Below, piece after piece: positions 11,846 through 21,389 of a stretch of DNA of 64,000 nt. How positions within the stretch are numbered: the stretch's first letter is position 1; each line of letters starts with the position of its first letter. The position numbers were made by a program, and so were the translations under genes. The DNA lies in assembly GCF_900101755.1 (NCBI RefSeq), contig NZ_FNAE01000001.1, positions 1,612,001 through 1,676,000 of the forward strand, written 5' to 3'. This DNA is from Ectopseudomonas alcaliphila. GTDB lineage: Bacteria; Pseudomonadota; Gammaproteobacteria; Pseudomonadales; Pseudomonadaceae. A model generated the notes under the pieces. That model was given only the letters and a program-made list of their open reading frames with translations. It was not told where the DNA came from and ran no database searches.

Positions 11846-11867
11846 CGCCCCGCGCTTTAACGGGGCG
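11846..11867 (-). other. GC hairpin over the aroK stop codon
   Basis: CGCCCCG, 8-nt loop containing the aroK TAA, then CGGGGCG. A run of Ts occurs only about 25 nt further on, so this is more likely a processing or stabilising hairpin between aroK and aroB than a terminator. Confidence 0.35.
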
Positions 11868-12375
11868 ACAAGGCTTCCAGACGCGAGAGAATTTCCTGAA
11901 CCACCATGCGCGGCGGACGCTCGTCCGTCTCGATGATGATATCGGCGACTTCTCGATACAGAGGATCACGCATCGCCATCAGATCCCTGAGCACCTGAGC
12001 CGGATTGGCCGTGCGTAACAACGGACGATTACGATCGCGCGACGTGCGGTCGATCTGCTGCTCCACCGAAGTATGCAGGTAGACGACTCGCCCACCAGCA
12101 TGCAGAGCCTGGCGATTCTCCGGACGCATAACCGCCCCACCGCCAGTAGCCAGCACAAGACCGTCCTGCATCGAGAGCTCGGCGATCACCGCCCGCTCCC
12201 GCTCACGAAAGCCCTGCTCACCCTCGACATCGAAGATCCAGGGTATATCGGCACCGGTACGCTGCTCGATCTCCTTGTCGGAGTCCTTGAAAGACAAACG
12301 CAGCTCTTTAGCAAGCAAACGCCCGATGGTGCTCTTTCCAGCTCCCATCGGGCCCACGAGGATTACATTCCGCAC
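11857..12375 (-). CDS. aroK: shikimate kinase
   Basis: 172 residues. It phosphorylates shikimate at the 3-hydroxyl with ATP. The P-loop 'GPMGAGKST' (about 8-16) opens the protein, '[11 protein letters not shown]' contains the shikimate-binding Asp, and '[14 protein letters not shown]' is the conserved Gly-rich substrate motif. 'RPLLRT' corresponds to the lid region. It begins only 5 nt after the pilQ stop, so it is translated from the pil transcript, as in the conserved pilQ-aroK-aroB order of gammaproteobacteria. Confidence 0.98.
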   Translation of the reverse strand: MRNVILVGPMGAGKSTIGRLLAKELRLSFKDSDKEIEQRTGADIPWIFDVEGEQGFRERERAVIAELSMQDGLVLATGGGAVMRPENRQALHAGGRVVYLHTSVEQQIDRTSRDRNRPLLRTANPAQVLRDLMAMRDPLYREVADIIIETDERPPRMVVQEILSRLEALSPR

Positions 12376-12380
12376 TTAGG

Positions 12381-14498
12381 TCATCGGTTCACGGCAATGG
12401 CTTGGTTGTTCATGATGCGCGGAGTGATGAAAACCAGCAACTCGGCTTTGTTATCCGTAACGATGTCCCGGCGGAAAACACGCCCCACGAAGGGTAGGTC
12501 ACCCAGGAATGGTACCTTCTCCACCGCACTTGACTGGGTGTTCGAGAAAACACCACCGATCACGATGGTTTCGCCATCATTTACGAGCACCTTGGCATTG
12601 ACCTCGTTCTTGTTCAGAGGAGGCACGCCGTTTACCAGGTTCCCGAAATCAGGAGCGTCTTTCGTGACCTTGACCTCCATGATGATGCGATTGTCCGGGG
12701 TGATCTGCGGAGTCACTTCCAGAGCCAACGCCGCCTCTTTGAAGGACGTAGTGGTCGCGCCACTCGAACTGGCCTCTTGATACGGAACTTCTTGACCCTT
12801 CAAGATCTTCGCAGTTTCCTTGTCAGAGGTGACGACTTTCGGCTGGGAAACAACCTCACCGTTGCCAGTCTTCTCCATCGCAGAGAGCTGCAGATCCAGC
12901 ACCACATTGCTACCCAGATAACCGATTGCAATACCGGAGGTACTGTTTTGGACTCCCATATCAACGAATGGAAGACGCGCCAAGCCATCATCCACGGTCG
13001 TGCTACCGATCCGATCTGTACCTATATTCAATTGCTGCCCGGTGTCCTTGTCGAATATTTGAGCACCATCCTTACCACTCACATCCCAACGGCCACTCCG
13101 AGAGGACCCGCCCCAACGCACACCAAGAGCCTTGTTATAATCGACATTGGCTTCAACGATACGCGCCTCGATCATGACCTGCCTGACCGGGATATCGAGC
13201 TGAGCAACGATACGGCGCAACTCGTCGAGGCGTTCCTGAGTCTGATACGCGATAATGCTGTTGGTACGATCATCGACCGTGATAGAACCACGACTATCAG
13301 GCGTACCATCGGCACTGGTCACCGACTGAAAAAGCTTGGCCATATCGGTGGCCTTGGCGTAGTTGACCTGAATCAGCTCACGACGCAGCGGAGCAAGTTC
13401 GGCAATCTGCTTCTGTGACTCCAGCTCCTGGCGCTCACGAGCGGCTATCTCGTCCGCCGGTGCTACCAACAAGACATTCCCGACCTGACGCTTATCCAGC
13501 CCTTTGGTCTTCAACACTAGATCTAGCGCCTGATCCCAAGGCACATTCTGCAAGCGCAGGGTGATATTGCCAGCAACAGTATCACTCGCCACCAGATTCA
13601 GATCGGTGAAATCAGCGATCAACTGCAGGACGGAACGCACATCAATATCCTGGAAGTTGAGCGACAATTTCTCTCCGGTATAAGCAAAGCGCTCCGCCTT
13701 GCGGCGCTCAACATCATCCTGACTGAGAGGCTTGACGCTCAACGTCAGCTTGTTCTCGGTCTGATAAGCCAGGAAGTCATAAAGACCGACCGGCTCGACC
13801 AGAATACTGGTTTTGTCTGCGCTACCCGTGGCACTGACGAACTGCACCGGCGTCGCGAAATCTTTCACATCCAGGCGTACACGCAGGGATTCAGGCAACT
13901 CAGTCTTGGCAAAATCCAAACGAATCTTCCCACCCTGCTCCTGGATATCAGGGCTTATCGAGGCATCGGAAAGGGTAATGACGATATTACCCTCGCCCTG
14001 CTCACCACGCTGAAAGTCGATATTACTGATTGCTTTCGGTTGCGGCCCGTAGGTTTTCTTCGGCGCAACCGCCGTTACCGATGCAGGCGTCGAGGCAGAG
14101 GGCCGCGCTGCAGCGGCAGAAGAATCGCCCACCAGGACATACAGATCGTTACCCTCAACTCGAGTGCTGTATGGCGCCAAACTGGTGAGATTGACGATCA
14201 GACGGGTACGATCCTTGGCCTCGACGATGGTGACGCTACGCGCATTGCCGACGCCCAGTTCACGATTCTTGGAACCGAGCTTGTTCGATACGCCCGGCAG
14301 ATCCAAAGCAATACGCGCAGGCTGCTCGATGGTATAGCCGCGAGGTGCCGTTACCGGCTCATCGAAGGAGAGCTTCAGCTCAACCCGGTCACCAGGCAAA
14401 CTGGCGACATTCAAGTCCTGAAGATTGGCCGCCAATACCGCGGGCGACAGCAGCGCCGCCAGCAGAGCGACGCTAAGACGCGAAAGAGAGCTGTTCAT
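12381..14498 (-). CDS. pilQ: type IV pilus secretin
   Basis: 705 residues from the ATG at 14498 (MNSSLSRLSVALLAALL); an upstream in-frame start adds 13 residues with no signal-peptide logic. A cleavable signal peptide ends near residue 24 (VLAAN). Two AMIN-type beta domains follow (the first with 'GDRVELKLSFDEPV'), then an STN/N0 domain ('SLNFQDIDVRSVLQLIADFTDLNLV'), an N1/secretin_N domain, and the C-terminal secretin beta-barrel ('VPFLGDLPFVGRVFR' near the end). It forms the outer-membrane channel through which the pilus passes. Last of the five pil genes, followed immediately by aroK. Confidence 0.98.
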   Translation of the reverse strand: MNSSLSRLSVALLAALLSPAVLAANLQDLNVASLPGDRVELKLSFDEPVTAPRGYTIEQPARIALDLPGVSNKLGSKNRELGVGNARSVTIVEAKDRTRLIVNLTSLAPYSTRVEGNDLYVLVGDSSAAAARPSASTPASVTAVAPKKTYGPQPKAISNIDFQRGEQGEGNIVITLSDASISPDIQEQGGKIRLDFAKTELPESLRVRLDVKDFATPVQFVSATGSADKTSILVEPVGLYDFLAYQTENKLTLSVKPLSQDDVERRKAERFAYTGEKLSLNFQDIDVRSVLQLIADFTDLNLVASDTVAGNITLRLQNVPWDQALDLVLKTKGLDKRQVGNVLLVAPADEIAARERQELESQKQIAELAPLRRELIQVNYAKATDMAKLFQSVTSADGTPDSRGSITVDDRTNSIIAYQTQERLDELRRIVAQLDIPVRQVMIEARIVEANVDYNKALGVRWGGSSRSGRWDVSGKDGAQIFDKDTGQQLNIGTDRIGSTTVDDGLARLPFVDMGVQNSTSGIAIGYLGSNVVLDLQLSAMEKTGNGEVVSQPKVVTSDKETAKILKGQEVPYQEASSSGATTTSFKEAALALEVTPQITPDNRIIMEVKVTKDAPDFGNLVNGVPPLNKNEVNAKVLVNDGETIVIGGVFSNTQSSAVEKVPFLGDLPFVGRVFRRDIVTDNKAELLVFITPRIMNNQAIAVNR

Positions 14499-14553
14499 TT
14501 TCGTATCCCGTGTGGCAGACAGATTATTTATATTCATTTCTCACCCCGCCCCG

Positions 14554-15078
14554 TCAGGAGCGCTCCTTCAAGGAAAGGCTGCGTGGTCGCTCAAGCCAGC
14601 CACCTTCGCCATCTGGAACAATTTCCATAACATCGATCTTGGAGTCATCGATCACGAGAATCTTGCCGTGGTTACGCCCAAGAAAGTCGCCTACTTTTAC
14701 ACGATGAACACCACCCGCACCGTTAACCAGAGCGAATAACTGGCGGTCATTTCTCAGCGTGCCAACCATCTCGAATGTTTCGATATTGAACCCTTCGAGG
14801 AATTGTTTGACACGGCTCTCATCCGGCTTGATCTCTGGCGCCCCTTTTTGCCGAGTCACGACATCGATTTTGACCGGGGGCTGAAAGGGGCTACGCAAAG
14901 AGGCAGCACGATAGGTGAAGCTTTCATACGGCTGAAAAGTCGGCAGCGGTTCAATCGAGCCTTTGGGCTTTGCGCGCACTTCATCCATATAGATACGCAA
15001 ATCGGAAAAATCACCACCGATCCCGCATCCTGTCAGAAGAGAGAACCCGGCCACCAGAACCAAACGAGAGAAACTCAT
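14554..15078 (-). CDS. pilP: type IV pilus assembly lipoprotein
   Basis: 174 residues. Signal peptide with lipobox LTGC; the lipidated cysteine is Cys18. A disordered proline-containing stretch leads to a C-terminal beta-sandwich ('GTLRNDRQLFALVNGAGGVHRVKVGDFLGRNHGKI'), the HR domain that contacts PilQ N-domains. It joins the inner-membrane PilMNO subcomplex to the secretin. Its ATG overlaps the pilO stop by one base (TAATG), indicating translational coupling. Confidence 0.97.
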   Translation of the reverse strand: MSFSRLVLVAGFSLLTGCGIGGDFSDLRIYMDEVRAKPKGSIEPLPTFQPYESFTYRAASLRSPFQPPVKIDVVTRQKGAPEIKPDESRVKQFLEGFNIETFEMVGTLRNDRQLFALVNGAGGVHRVKVGDFLGRNHGKILVIDDSKIDVMEIVPDGEGGWLERPRSLSLKERS

Positions 15079-15698
15079 TATTGAGCCCCCTTATCATTGT
15101 AGCGATAGGTCTTGGCCATAATTTGCATGTTCAGGCGGCTGGAGCTTTCGGCACTGGTTGGAACCAACTGGAAATCATGCAAGGTAACGATACGCGGCAG
15201 ACTGGCAACACCGCTTACGAAAGTTGCAAGGTCGTGATAACCACCGGTGACTTTGATCTGAATCGGTAATTCGATATAGAACTGCTGGGCCACCTCCGGC
15301 AATAGCTTGATTTCCTCGAACTCCAAGCCACTACCCAAGCCGGTACGGGTTATATCCTCCAGCAACCCTGGAACCTCGGTATCGCTCGGCAACTGACGCA
15401 AAAGAGCGCCAAAGGACACCTCCATCTCCTGCATCTGCTCTTTGTAAGCCTCCAGGTTCGCCGCCTGAAAGGCCTTGGTGGTGAACTGATCCTTTAGCGT
15501 CACCTCTTCTTGCTGGCTCTGCTCCAGCATGTTCTGCAGATCCTTGAGGTGAAAGTTATAGCCCAACGCCAGAACAACAATAAGCAAGAGCAGGCCGGCA
15601 ATGAATTTGACCGCGCCTGGCCACGACCCAACATTATTCAGATCAAGGTCGTTGACATCAATGCTGCGCAGGCTGTCCAAGGAATTCTTAATACTCAT
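15078..15698 (-). CDS. pilO: type IV pilus alignment protein PilO
   Basis: 206 residues. A short cytoplasmic N-terminus is followed by one transmembrane helix (about 31-48, 'FIAGLLLLIVVLALGYNF'), a coiled-coil (about 50-90) and a periplasmic ferredoxin-like domain. It heterodimerises with PilN in the inner membrane. It overlaps pilN by 4 bases and pilP by one. Confidence 0.97.
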   Translation of the reverse strand: MSIKNSLDSLRSIDVNDLDLNNVGSWPGAVKFIAGLLLLIVVLALGYNFHLKDLQNMLEQSQQEEVTLKDQFTTKAFQAANLEAYKEQMQEMEVSFGALLRQLPSDTEVPGLLEDITRTGLGSGLEFEEIKLLPEVAQQFYIELPIQIKVTGGYHDLATFVSGVASLPRIVTLHDFQLVPTSAESSSRLNMQIMAKTYRYNDKGAQ

Positions 15699-16266
15699 TG
15701 CACCGCCTCCGCTTTTTCTTGATCAGGCTGTGTCTGCTGAACTGTCAACTGAAACACATTCGCCTGATCCAAAGCCCCCGCCGTAACAGCTTTGACCTCG
15801 GTCAGATTGGGAGCGGATAACCACTCAGAACCATCCAAGTTACGCATCAGGTTCGAGACTCGATTATTCGATTCAGCCGCGCCAATAATGGCAATGCTCT
15901 TACCTGCCATTTTCACATCGGTGAAATACACACCGTCCGGCAGCGTTCTCACCAACTGGTCGAATACCCGGCCGATAATTGGTCGGTTGCCCTGCAAGTC
16001 TTGAATAATCTTCATACGTTCCAGCAATTGCTGGCGACGCGTTCTCAACTCACTGATTTCCTTGATTCGCGCATCGAGAACTGCGATCTCCTTCTTTATG
16101 AAGTCATTTCGCGCATTCTGATTACTGATCGCCGCACTGAGAAATTGATCCCCCAGAAATACCAAACCAGCAGCCACAACAAGGACACCGACAAGAGTTA
16201 CCAAAAACCGCTGTTTGCGCTCCTCGCGCAGCTGTTCACGCCAGGGAAGTAGGTTAATCCGCGCCA

Positions 16267-16267
<1 letters not shown>
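15695..16267 (-). CDS. pilN: type IV pilus assembly protein PilN
   Basis: 190 residues. The N-terminal 'MARINLLPWREQLREERK' is the conserved INLLPWR motif that binds PilM. A transmembrane helix (about 23-43) and a coiled-coil then lead to a periplasmic ferredoxin-like domain. It partners PilO. Start and stop overlap the neighbouring pilM and pilO genes by 1 and 4 bases. Confidence 0.97.
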
Positions 16268-17358
<1,091 letters not shown>

Positions 17359-17383
17359 TTACGGACTATTTATGTTTTTCCAC

Positions 17384-17412
17384 ATTAAATATCAGTCTTG
17401 ACAGAAGCGCAA
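17384..17412 (-). promoter_or_regulatory. candidate sigma-70 promoter for pilM operon
   Basis: On the minus strand: -35 TTGCGC (17412-17407), 17-nt spacer, -10 TTTAAT (17389-17384). About 50 nt separate the -10 from the pilM ATG. Spacing is ideal and the -35 is moderate. Confidence 0.5.
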
Positions 17413-17512
17413 ATGGCTCCCCGGGAAAAAAAACGCTTATAATGTGATCAGCTTTTCCCTTTTTGCCTCGACTCCTGCTTAACTCATTCTTTTACTTGGA
17501 ATTCCGAACATT

Positions 17513-19924
17513 TTGATACGCCTGCTGAAGTTCATCTGGTGGTCTTGCGTTGCCGTTTTTTGTGGGCTGTTGCTCAGTTTCAGCGGCGCGTTTCTTTATC
17601 TTAGCCCGACCCTTCCGTCCGTCGAGTCGCTGCGTCAGGTCCAGCTGCAGATTCCTCTGCGCGTCTACAGCAGCGATGCCAAGCTGATCGCCGAGTTCGG
17701 CGAGATGCGCCGTTCGCCCATTCGCTTCGACGAGATCCCCAAGGAATTCATCAGCGCCCTGCTGGCTGCCGAAGACGATAATTTCGCCAATCATTATGGC
17801 GTCGATGTGACCAGCCTGATGCGCGCTGCCACGCAATTATTGAAAAGCGGCCAGATTCAGAGCGGTGGCAGCACCATCACCATGCAGGTGGCGAAGAACT
17901 TCTTCCTCACCAGTGAGCGCAGCTTCTCACGCAAGGCCACCGAAATCCTCCTGGCTTTGCAGATCGAGCGCGAGCTGAGCAAGGACGAAATCCTCGAGCT
18001 CTACGTCAACAAGATCTACCTCGGCCACCGCGCCTACGGCATCGAAGCTGCCGCACAGGTGTATTACGGCAAATCGATCCGCGAGCTCAACCTGGCGCAG
18101 ATGGCGATGATCGCCGGCCTGCCGAAAGCACCGTCACGCTACAACCCGCTGGTCAACCCGACGCGAGCCAAGGAGCGCCGCGACTGGATTCTCGGCCGCC
18201 TGTATCGCCTGGGCCGTATCGATCAGGCCAGCTACGAGGAAGCGCTTGCCGAAGTGGTCGACGCGCGTTATCACGTTCCCACGCCCGAACTGAGCGCGCC
18301 TTATATCGCCGAGATGGCGCGCGCGGAAATGGTCGGACGTTACGGCAGCGAGGCTTATACAGAAGGTTTCAATGTCACCACCACCGTGCCCAGCCATCTG
18401 CAGGAAGCGGCCAATATCGCGCTACGTGACGGACTGATCGCCTACGACCAGCGCCATGGCTATCGCGGCCCCGAGAGCCGCCTGCCAGGTATGACCCGCG
18501 AAACCTGGCTGACCGAACTAGCCAAGTTCCGCAGCATCGGCGGCCTGGAGCCGGCAGTGGTTACCCAGGTCGAGAAAAGCGGCATTATGGTGCTGACCCG
18601 CAACGGCGAAGAGCAGGCCGTGGCCTGGGACAGCATGAAATGGGCACGCCCCTATCTCAATACCAACAGCCTGGGCCCGCGCCCGCAGCAACCTGCCGAT
18701 GTCGTCCAGCCTGGAGATATCGTGCGCGTGCAACGCCAGGAGGATGGCAGCCTGCGCTTTACCCAGGTGCCTGCGGCGCAGAGCGCGTTGGTTTCCCTCG
18801 ACCCCTACAGCGGCGCCATTCAGGCTCTGGTCGGCGGGTTCTCATTCGATCAGAGCAATTACAACCGCGCCGTGCAGGCCAAGCGCCAGCCTGGCTCGAG
18901 CTTCAAGCCCTTCATTTATAGCGCGGCACTCGATAGCGGCTACACTGCGGCGACGCTGGTCAACGATGCGCCGATCATCCTCTCCGACGACTATCTGTCG
19001 CAGAAGTGGCGCCCGAAGAACGACAACAACACCTTCCTCGGTCCGATTCGTATGCGCGAGGCGCTATACAAGTCGCGAAACCTGGTCTCCATCCGCCTGC
19101 TGCAGGACATGGGCATCGACCGCAGCCTTCGTTACATCGAGCGCTTCGGCTTCGACCCACAAGACCTGCCGCGCAACCTGTCGCTGGCACTTGGCACCGC
19201 CAGCCTGACGCCCATGGAAATCGCCGAGGGTTGGGCCACCTTCGCCAATGGCGGTTACAAGATTGAGCCTTACCTGATCGAACGCATCGACGACCGCAAC
19301 GGCAAACCGCTGTTCCGCGCCAACCCAGCCCGCGTGCCTGGCAGCGCACCGACCGAGGAGAATGCCACCCTCACCGTCAACGCAACTGATGAGTTGCCGT
19401 TGGAGGAACCCAAGGTCGCCGAGCAGATCATCGACGAGCGCACCGCCTACATCATGACCAGCATGCTGCAGGATGTGATCAAGCGCGGTACCGGCCGCCG
19501 CGCAATGACTCTCGGACGTAACGACCTGGCGGGCAAGACTGGTACCACCAACGAGTCCAAAGACAGTTGGTTCTCTGGCTACAACGCCGATTACGTGACC
19601 ACCGCCTGGGCAGGCTTCGACCAGCCGGAGAGCCTCGGTCGCCATGAGTACGGCGGTACTGTCGCGCTGCCGATCTGGATGAACTACATGGGCGCGGTGC
19701 TCAAGGATCGCCCCAATCATCTGCCCAAGGAACCCAAGGGACTGCTGACGCTGCGCGTCGATCCGGTCAGCGGCCGCGCTGCGGCACCCGGCACGCCGGA
19801 TGCCTACTTCGAGCTGTTCAAAAGCGAAGACTCGCCACCACCGATGAGTGAGTTCGAACCCGGCATGGGTGTTCCGGGCAGCCCGCTGCCGGCCGACGAG
19901 ATGGCGCCGATCGACTTGTTCTAG
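17513..19924 (+). CDS. ponA: penicillin-binding protein 1A (bifunctional class A PBP)
   Basis: 803 residues with a TTG start at 17513 (no ATG keeps the anchor helix). A cytoplasmic stub and one transmembrane helix (about 7-29) precede the glycosyltransferase domain with catalytic Glu87 in 'EDDNFANHYG', and 'SGGSTITMQVAKN'. An OB-like insert follows, then the transpeptidase with 'SSFK' (Ser462), 'SRN' and 'KTGTT'. It polymerises and cross-links peptidoglycan; inner membrane, periplasmic domains. It is divergent from pilM, an arrangement conserved in pseudomonads. A TATAAT at 17438-17443 may be its -10, with a poor -35. A bidirectional terminator follows the stop. Confidence 0.96.
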   Translation: MIRLLKFIWWSCVAVFCGLLLSFSGAFLYLSPTLPSVESLRQVQLQIPLRVYSSDAKLIAEFGEMRRSPIRFDEIPKEFISALLAAEDDNFANHYGVDVTSLMRAATQLLKSGQIQSGGSTITMQVAKNFFLTSERSFSRKATEILLALQIERELSKDEILELYVNKIYLGHRAYGIEAAAQVYYGKSIRELNLAQMAMIAGLPKAPSRYNPLVNPTRAKERRDWILGRLYRLGRIDQASYEEALAEVVDARYHVPTPELSAPYIAEMARAEMVGRYGSEAYTEGFNVTTTVPSHLQEAANIALRDGLIAYDQRHGYRGPESRLPGMTRETWLTELAKFRSIGGLEPAVVTQVEKSGIMVLTRNGEEQAVAWDSMKWARPYLNTNSLGPRPQQPADVVQPGDIVRVQRQEDGSLRFTQVPAAQSALVSLDPYSGAIQALVGGFSFDQSNYNRAVQAKRQPGSSFKPFIYSAALDSGYTAATLVNDAPIILSDDYLSQKWRPKNDNNTFLGPIRMREALYKSRNLVSIRLLQDMGIDRSLRYIERFGFDPQDLPRNLSLALGTASLTPMEIAEGWATFANGGYKIEPYLIERIDDRNGKPLFRANPARVPGSAPTEENATLTVNATDELPLEEPKVAEQIIDERTAYIMTSMLQDVIKRGTGRRAMTLGRNDLAGKTGTTNESKDSWFSGYNADYVTTAWAGFDQPESLGRHEYGGTVALPIWMNYMGAVLKDRPNHLPKEPKGLLTLRVDPVSGRAAAPGTPDAYFELFKSEDSPPPMSEFEPGMGVPGSPLPADEMAPIDLF

Positions 19925-19930
19925 GACTGA

Positions 19931-19962
19931 GGCTCAGGCGACAGCAAGCGTCGCCTTGAGCC
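19931..19962 (+). other. stem-loop downstream of ponA
   Basis: A 12-bp inverted repeat with one bulged T (GGCTCAGGCGAC ... GTCGCCTTGAGCC) directly after the ponA stop, just before the strong terminator. It may protect the mRNA 3' end or be a REP remnant. Confidence 0.4.
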
Positions 19963-19976
19963 GAATCACCGACAAT

Positions 19977-20003
19977 AAAAAACCCGCCGAAGCGGGTTTT
20001 TTT
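19977..20003 (+). terminator. bidirectional intrinsic terminator, ponA / malic enzyme
   Basis: AAAAAACCCGC, loop CGAA, GCGGGTTTTTTT: an 11-bp stem ending in a run of seven Ts on the plus strand and A/T-matched on the other. It lies between the convergent ponA and malic enzyme genes and should serve both. Confidence 0.92.
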
Positions 20004-20016
20004 ATTGCTCGGCTGA

Positions 20017-21285
20017 TCAGCCGTTGAACACTTCATCCACCGACTTCAGCGGATAGTGCTTCGGATAGGGCAGAGTCGCCACACCGGATTCGATGGCAGC
20101 CTTGGCCACTGCATCGCAAACCACGGTGATCAGACGCTGGTCCATCGGCTTCGGAATGATGTACTCGCGACCGAACGACAGCTCGATACCGCCGTAGGCG
20201 TCACAGACTTCCTGCGGCACCGGCAGCTTGGCCAGGTCACGCAGCGCCAGCGCTGCGGCGATCTTCATCTCTTCGTTGATGCGGGTGGCGCGCACGTCCA
20301 GAGCACCACGGAAGATGAAGGGGAAACCCAGAACGTTGTTGACCTGGTTCGGGTAGTCGGAACGACCGGTGGCCATGATCACGTCATTGCGCGTCTCGTG
20401 CGCCAGCTCCGGCTTGATTTCCGGATCCGGGTTGGAGCAGGCGAAGACGATCGGGTTGGCCGCCATGCGCTTGAGATCTTCCGGGCTCAGCAGATTGGCG
20501 CCGGACAGGCCGACGAATACATCCGCGCCGTCGAGCGCATCGGACAGGGTGCGGCGATCGGTCTCGTGAGCGAACACTGCCTTGTACTGGTTCAGATCGT
20601 CACGACCGGCGTGAATCACGCCCTTGCGGTCGATCATGAAGATGTTCTCGACCTTGGCACCCATGCTCACCAGCAGTTTCATGCAGGAGATGGCGGCAGC
20701 ACCGGCGCCCAGGCAGACGATCCTGGCTTCTTCGAGAGTCTTGCCGGCGATTTCCAGGGCGTTGAGCATGCCGGCAGCGGTAACGATCGCAGTGCCGTGC
20801 TGGTCATCGTGGAATACCGGAATGTCGCACTGCTCGATCAGTGCGCGCTCGATCTCGAAACACTCGGGGGCCTTGATATCTTCCAAGTTGATGCCGCCGA
20901 AGGTGATGGAGATGCGCTTTACGGTGTCGATGAACGCCTGCGGGCTTTCCGAATCGACTTCGATATCGAACACATCGATACCGGCGAAACGCTTGAACAG
21001 CACGCCTTTACCTTCCATCACCGGCTTGGAGGCCAGCGGACCGAGGTTACCCAGGCCGAGGATAGCGGTGCCATCGGAAATTACGGCTACCAGGTTGCCC
21101 TTACCGGTGTAACGGTAGGCCAGCTCGGGGTCACGAGCGATTTCGCGAACCGGCTCAGCGACACCCGGGCTGTAGGCCAGCGACAGGTCGCGGGCAGTAG
21201 CAGTGGCTTTGGTCAACTCGACGCTCAGCTTACCGGGGCGGGGCTGGGCGTGATATTCGAGAGCGGCAGTTTTTAGATCTGACAT
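20017..21285 (-). CDS. malic enzyme, short form
   Basis: 422 residues from the ATG at 21285 (MSDLKTAALEYH). The frame stays open to 21411, but those 42 codons are unlike any malic enzyme. It decarboxylates malate to pyruvate with NAD(P). Seen: 'AYSPGVAEPVREIA', 'GLGNLGPLASKPVMEGKGVLFKRFAGIDVFDIEVD' with the metal-binding region (20+ residue block at about 85-120), 'FHDDQHGTA', and the Rossmann 'IVCLGAGAAAISCM'. It lacks the C-terminal phosphotransacetylase-like domain of the 760-residue MaeB form. Cofactor preference cannot be read with certainty. Monocistronic, convergent with ponA. Confidence 0.93.
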   Translation of the reverse strand: MSDLKTAALEYHAQPRPGKLSVELTKATATARDLSLAYSPGVAEPVREIARDPELAYRYTGKGNLVAVISDGTAILGLGNLGPLASKPVMEGKGVLFKRFAGIDVFDIEVDSESPQAFIDTVKRISITFGGINLEDIKAPECFEIERALIEQCDIPVFHDDQHGTAIVTAAGMLNALEIAGKTLEEARIVCLGAGAAAISCMKLLVSMGAKVENIFMIDRKGVIHAGRDDLNQYKAVFAHETDRRTLSDALDGADVFVGLSGANLLSPEDLKRMAANPIVFACSNPDPEIKPELAHETRNDVIMATGRSDYPNQVNNVLGFPFIFRGALDVRATRINEEMKIAAALALRDLAKLPVPQEVCDAYGGIELSFGREYIIPKPMDQRLITVVCDAVAKAAIESGVATLPYPKHYPLKSVDEVFNG

Positions 21286-21389
21286 AGTGGCATTTCCGCT
21301 TTTGTTGGCTGTTGAACGGGCAGGCGGCCGAGGATACGCAAGTTGTATACACCTGCACAAGACCGTTCGGTCGCGATTGAAGCGCCGCG

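Noticed and set aside
17398..17443. TTGACA and TATAAT upstream of ponA as one promoter
   Set aside because: The perfect boxes are 34 nt apart, twice the needed spacing, so they cannot form one sigma-70 promoter; only the TATAAT could serve ponA with another weak -35.
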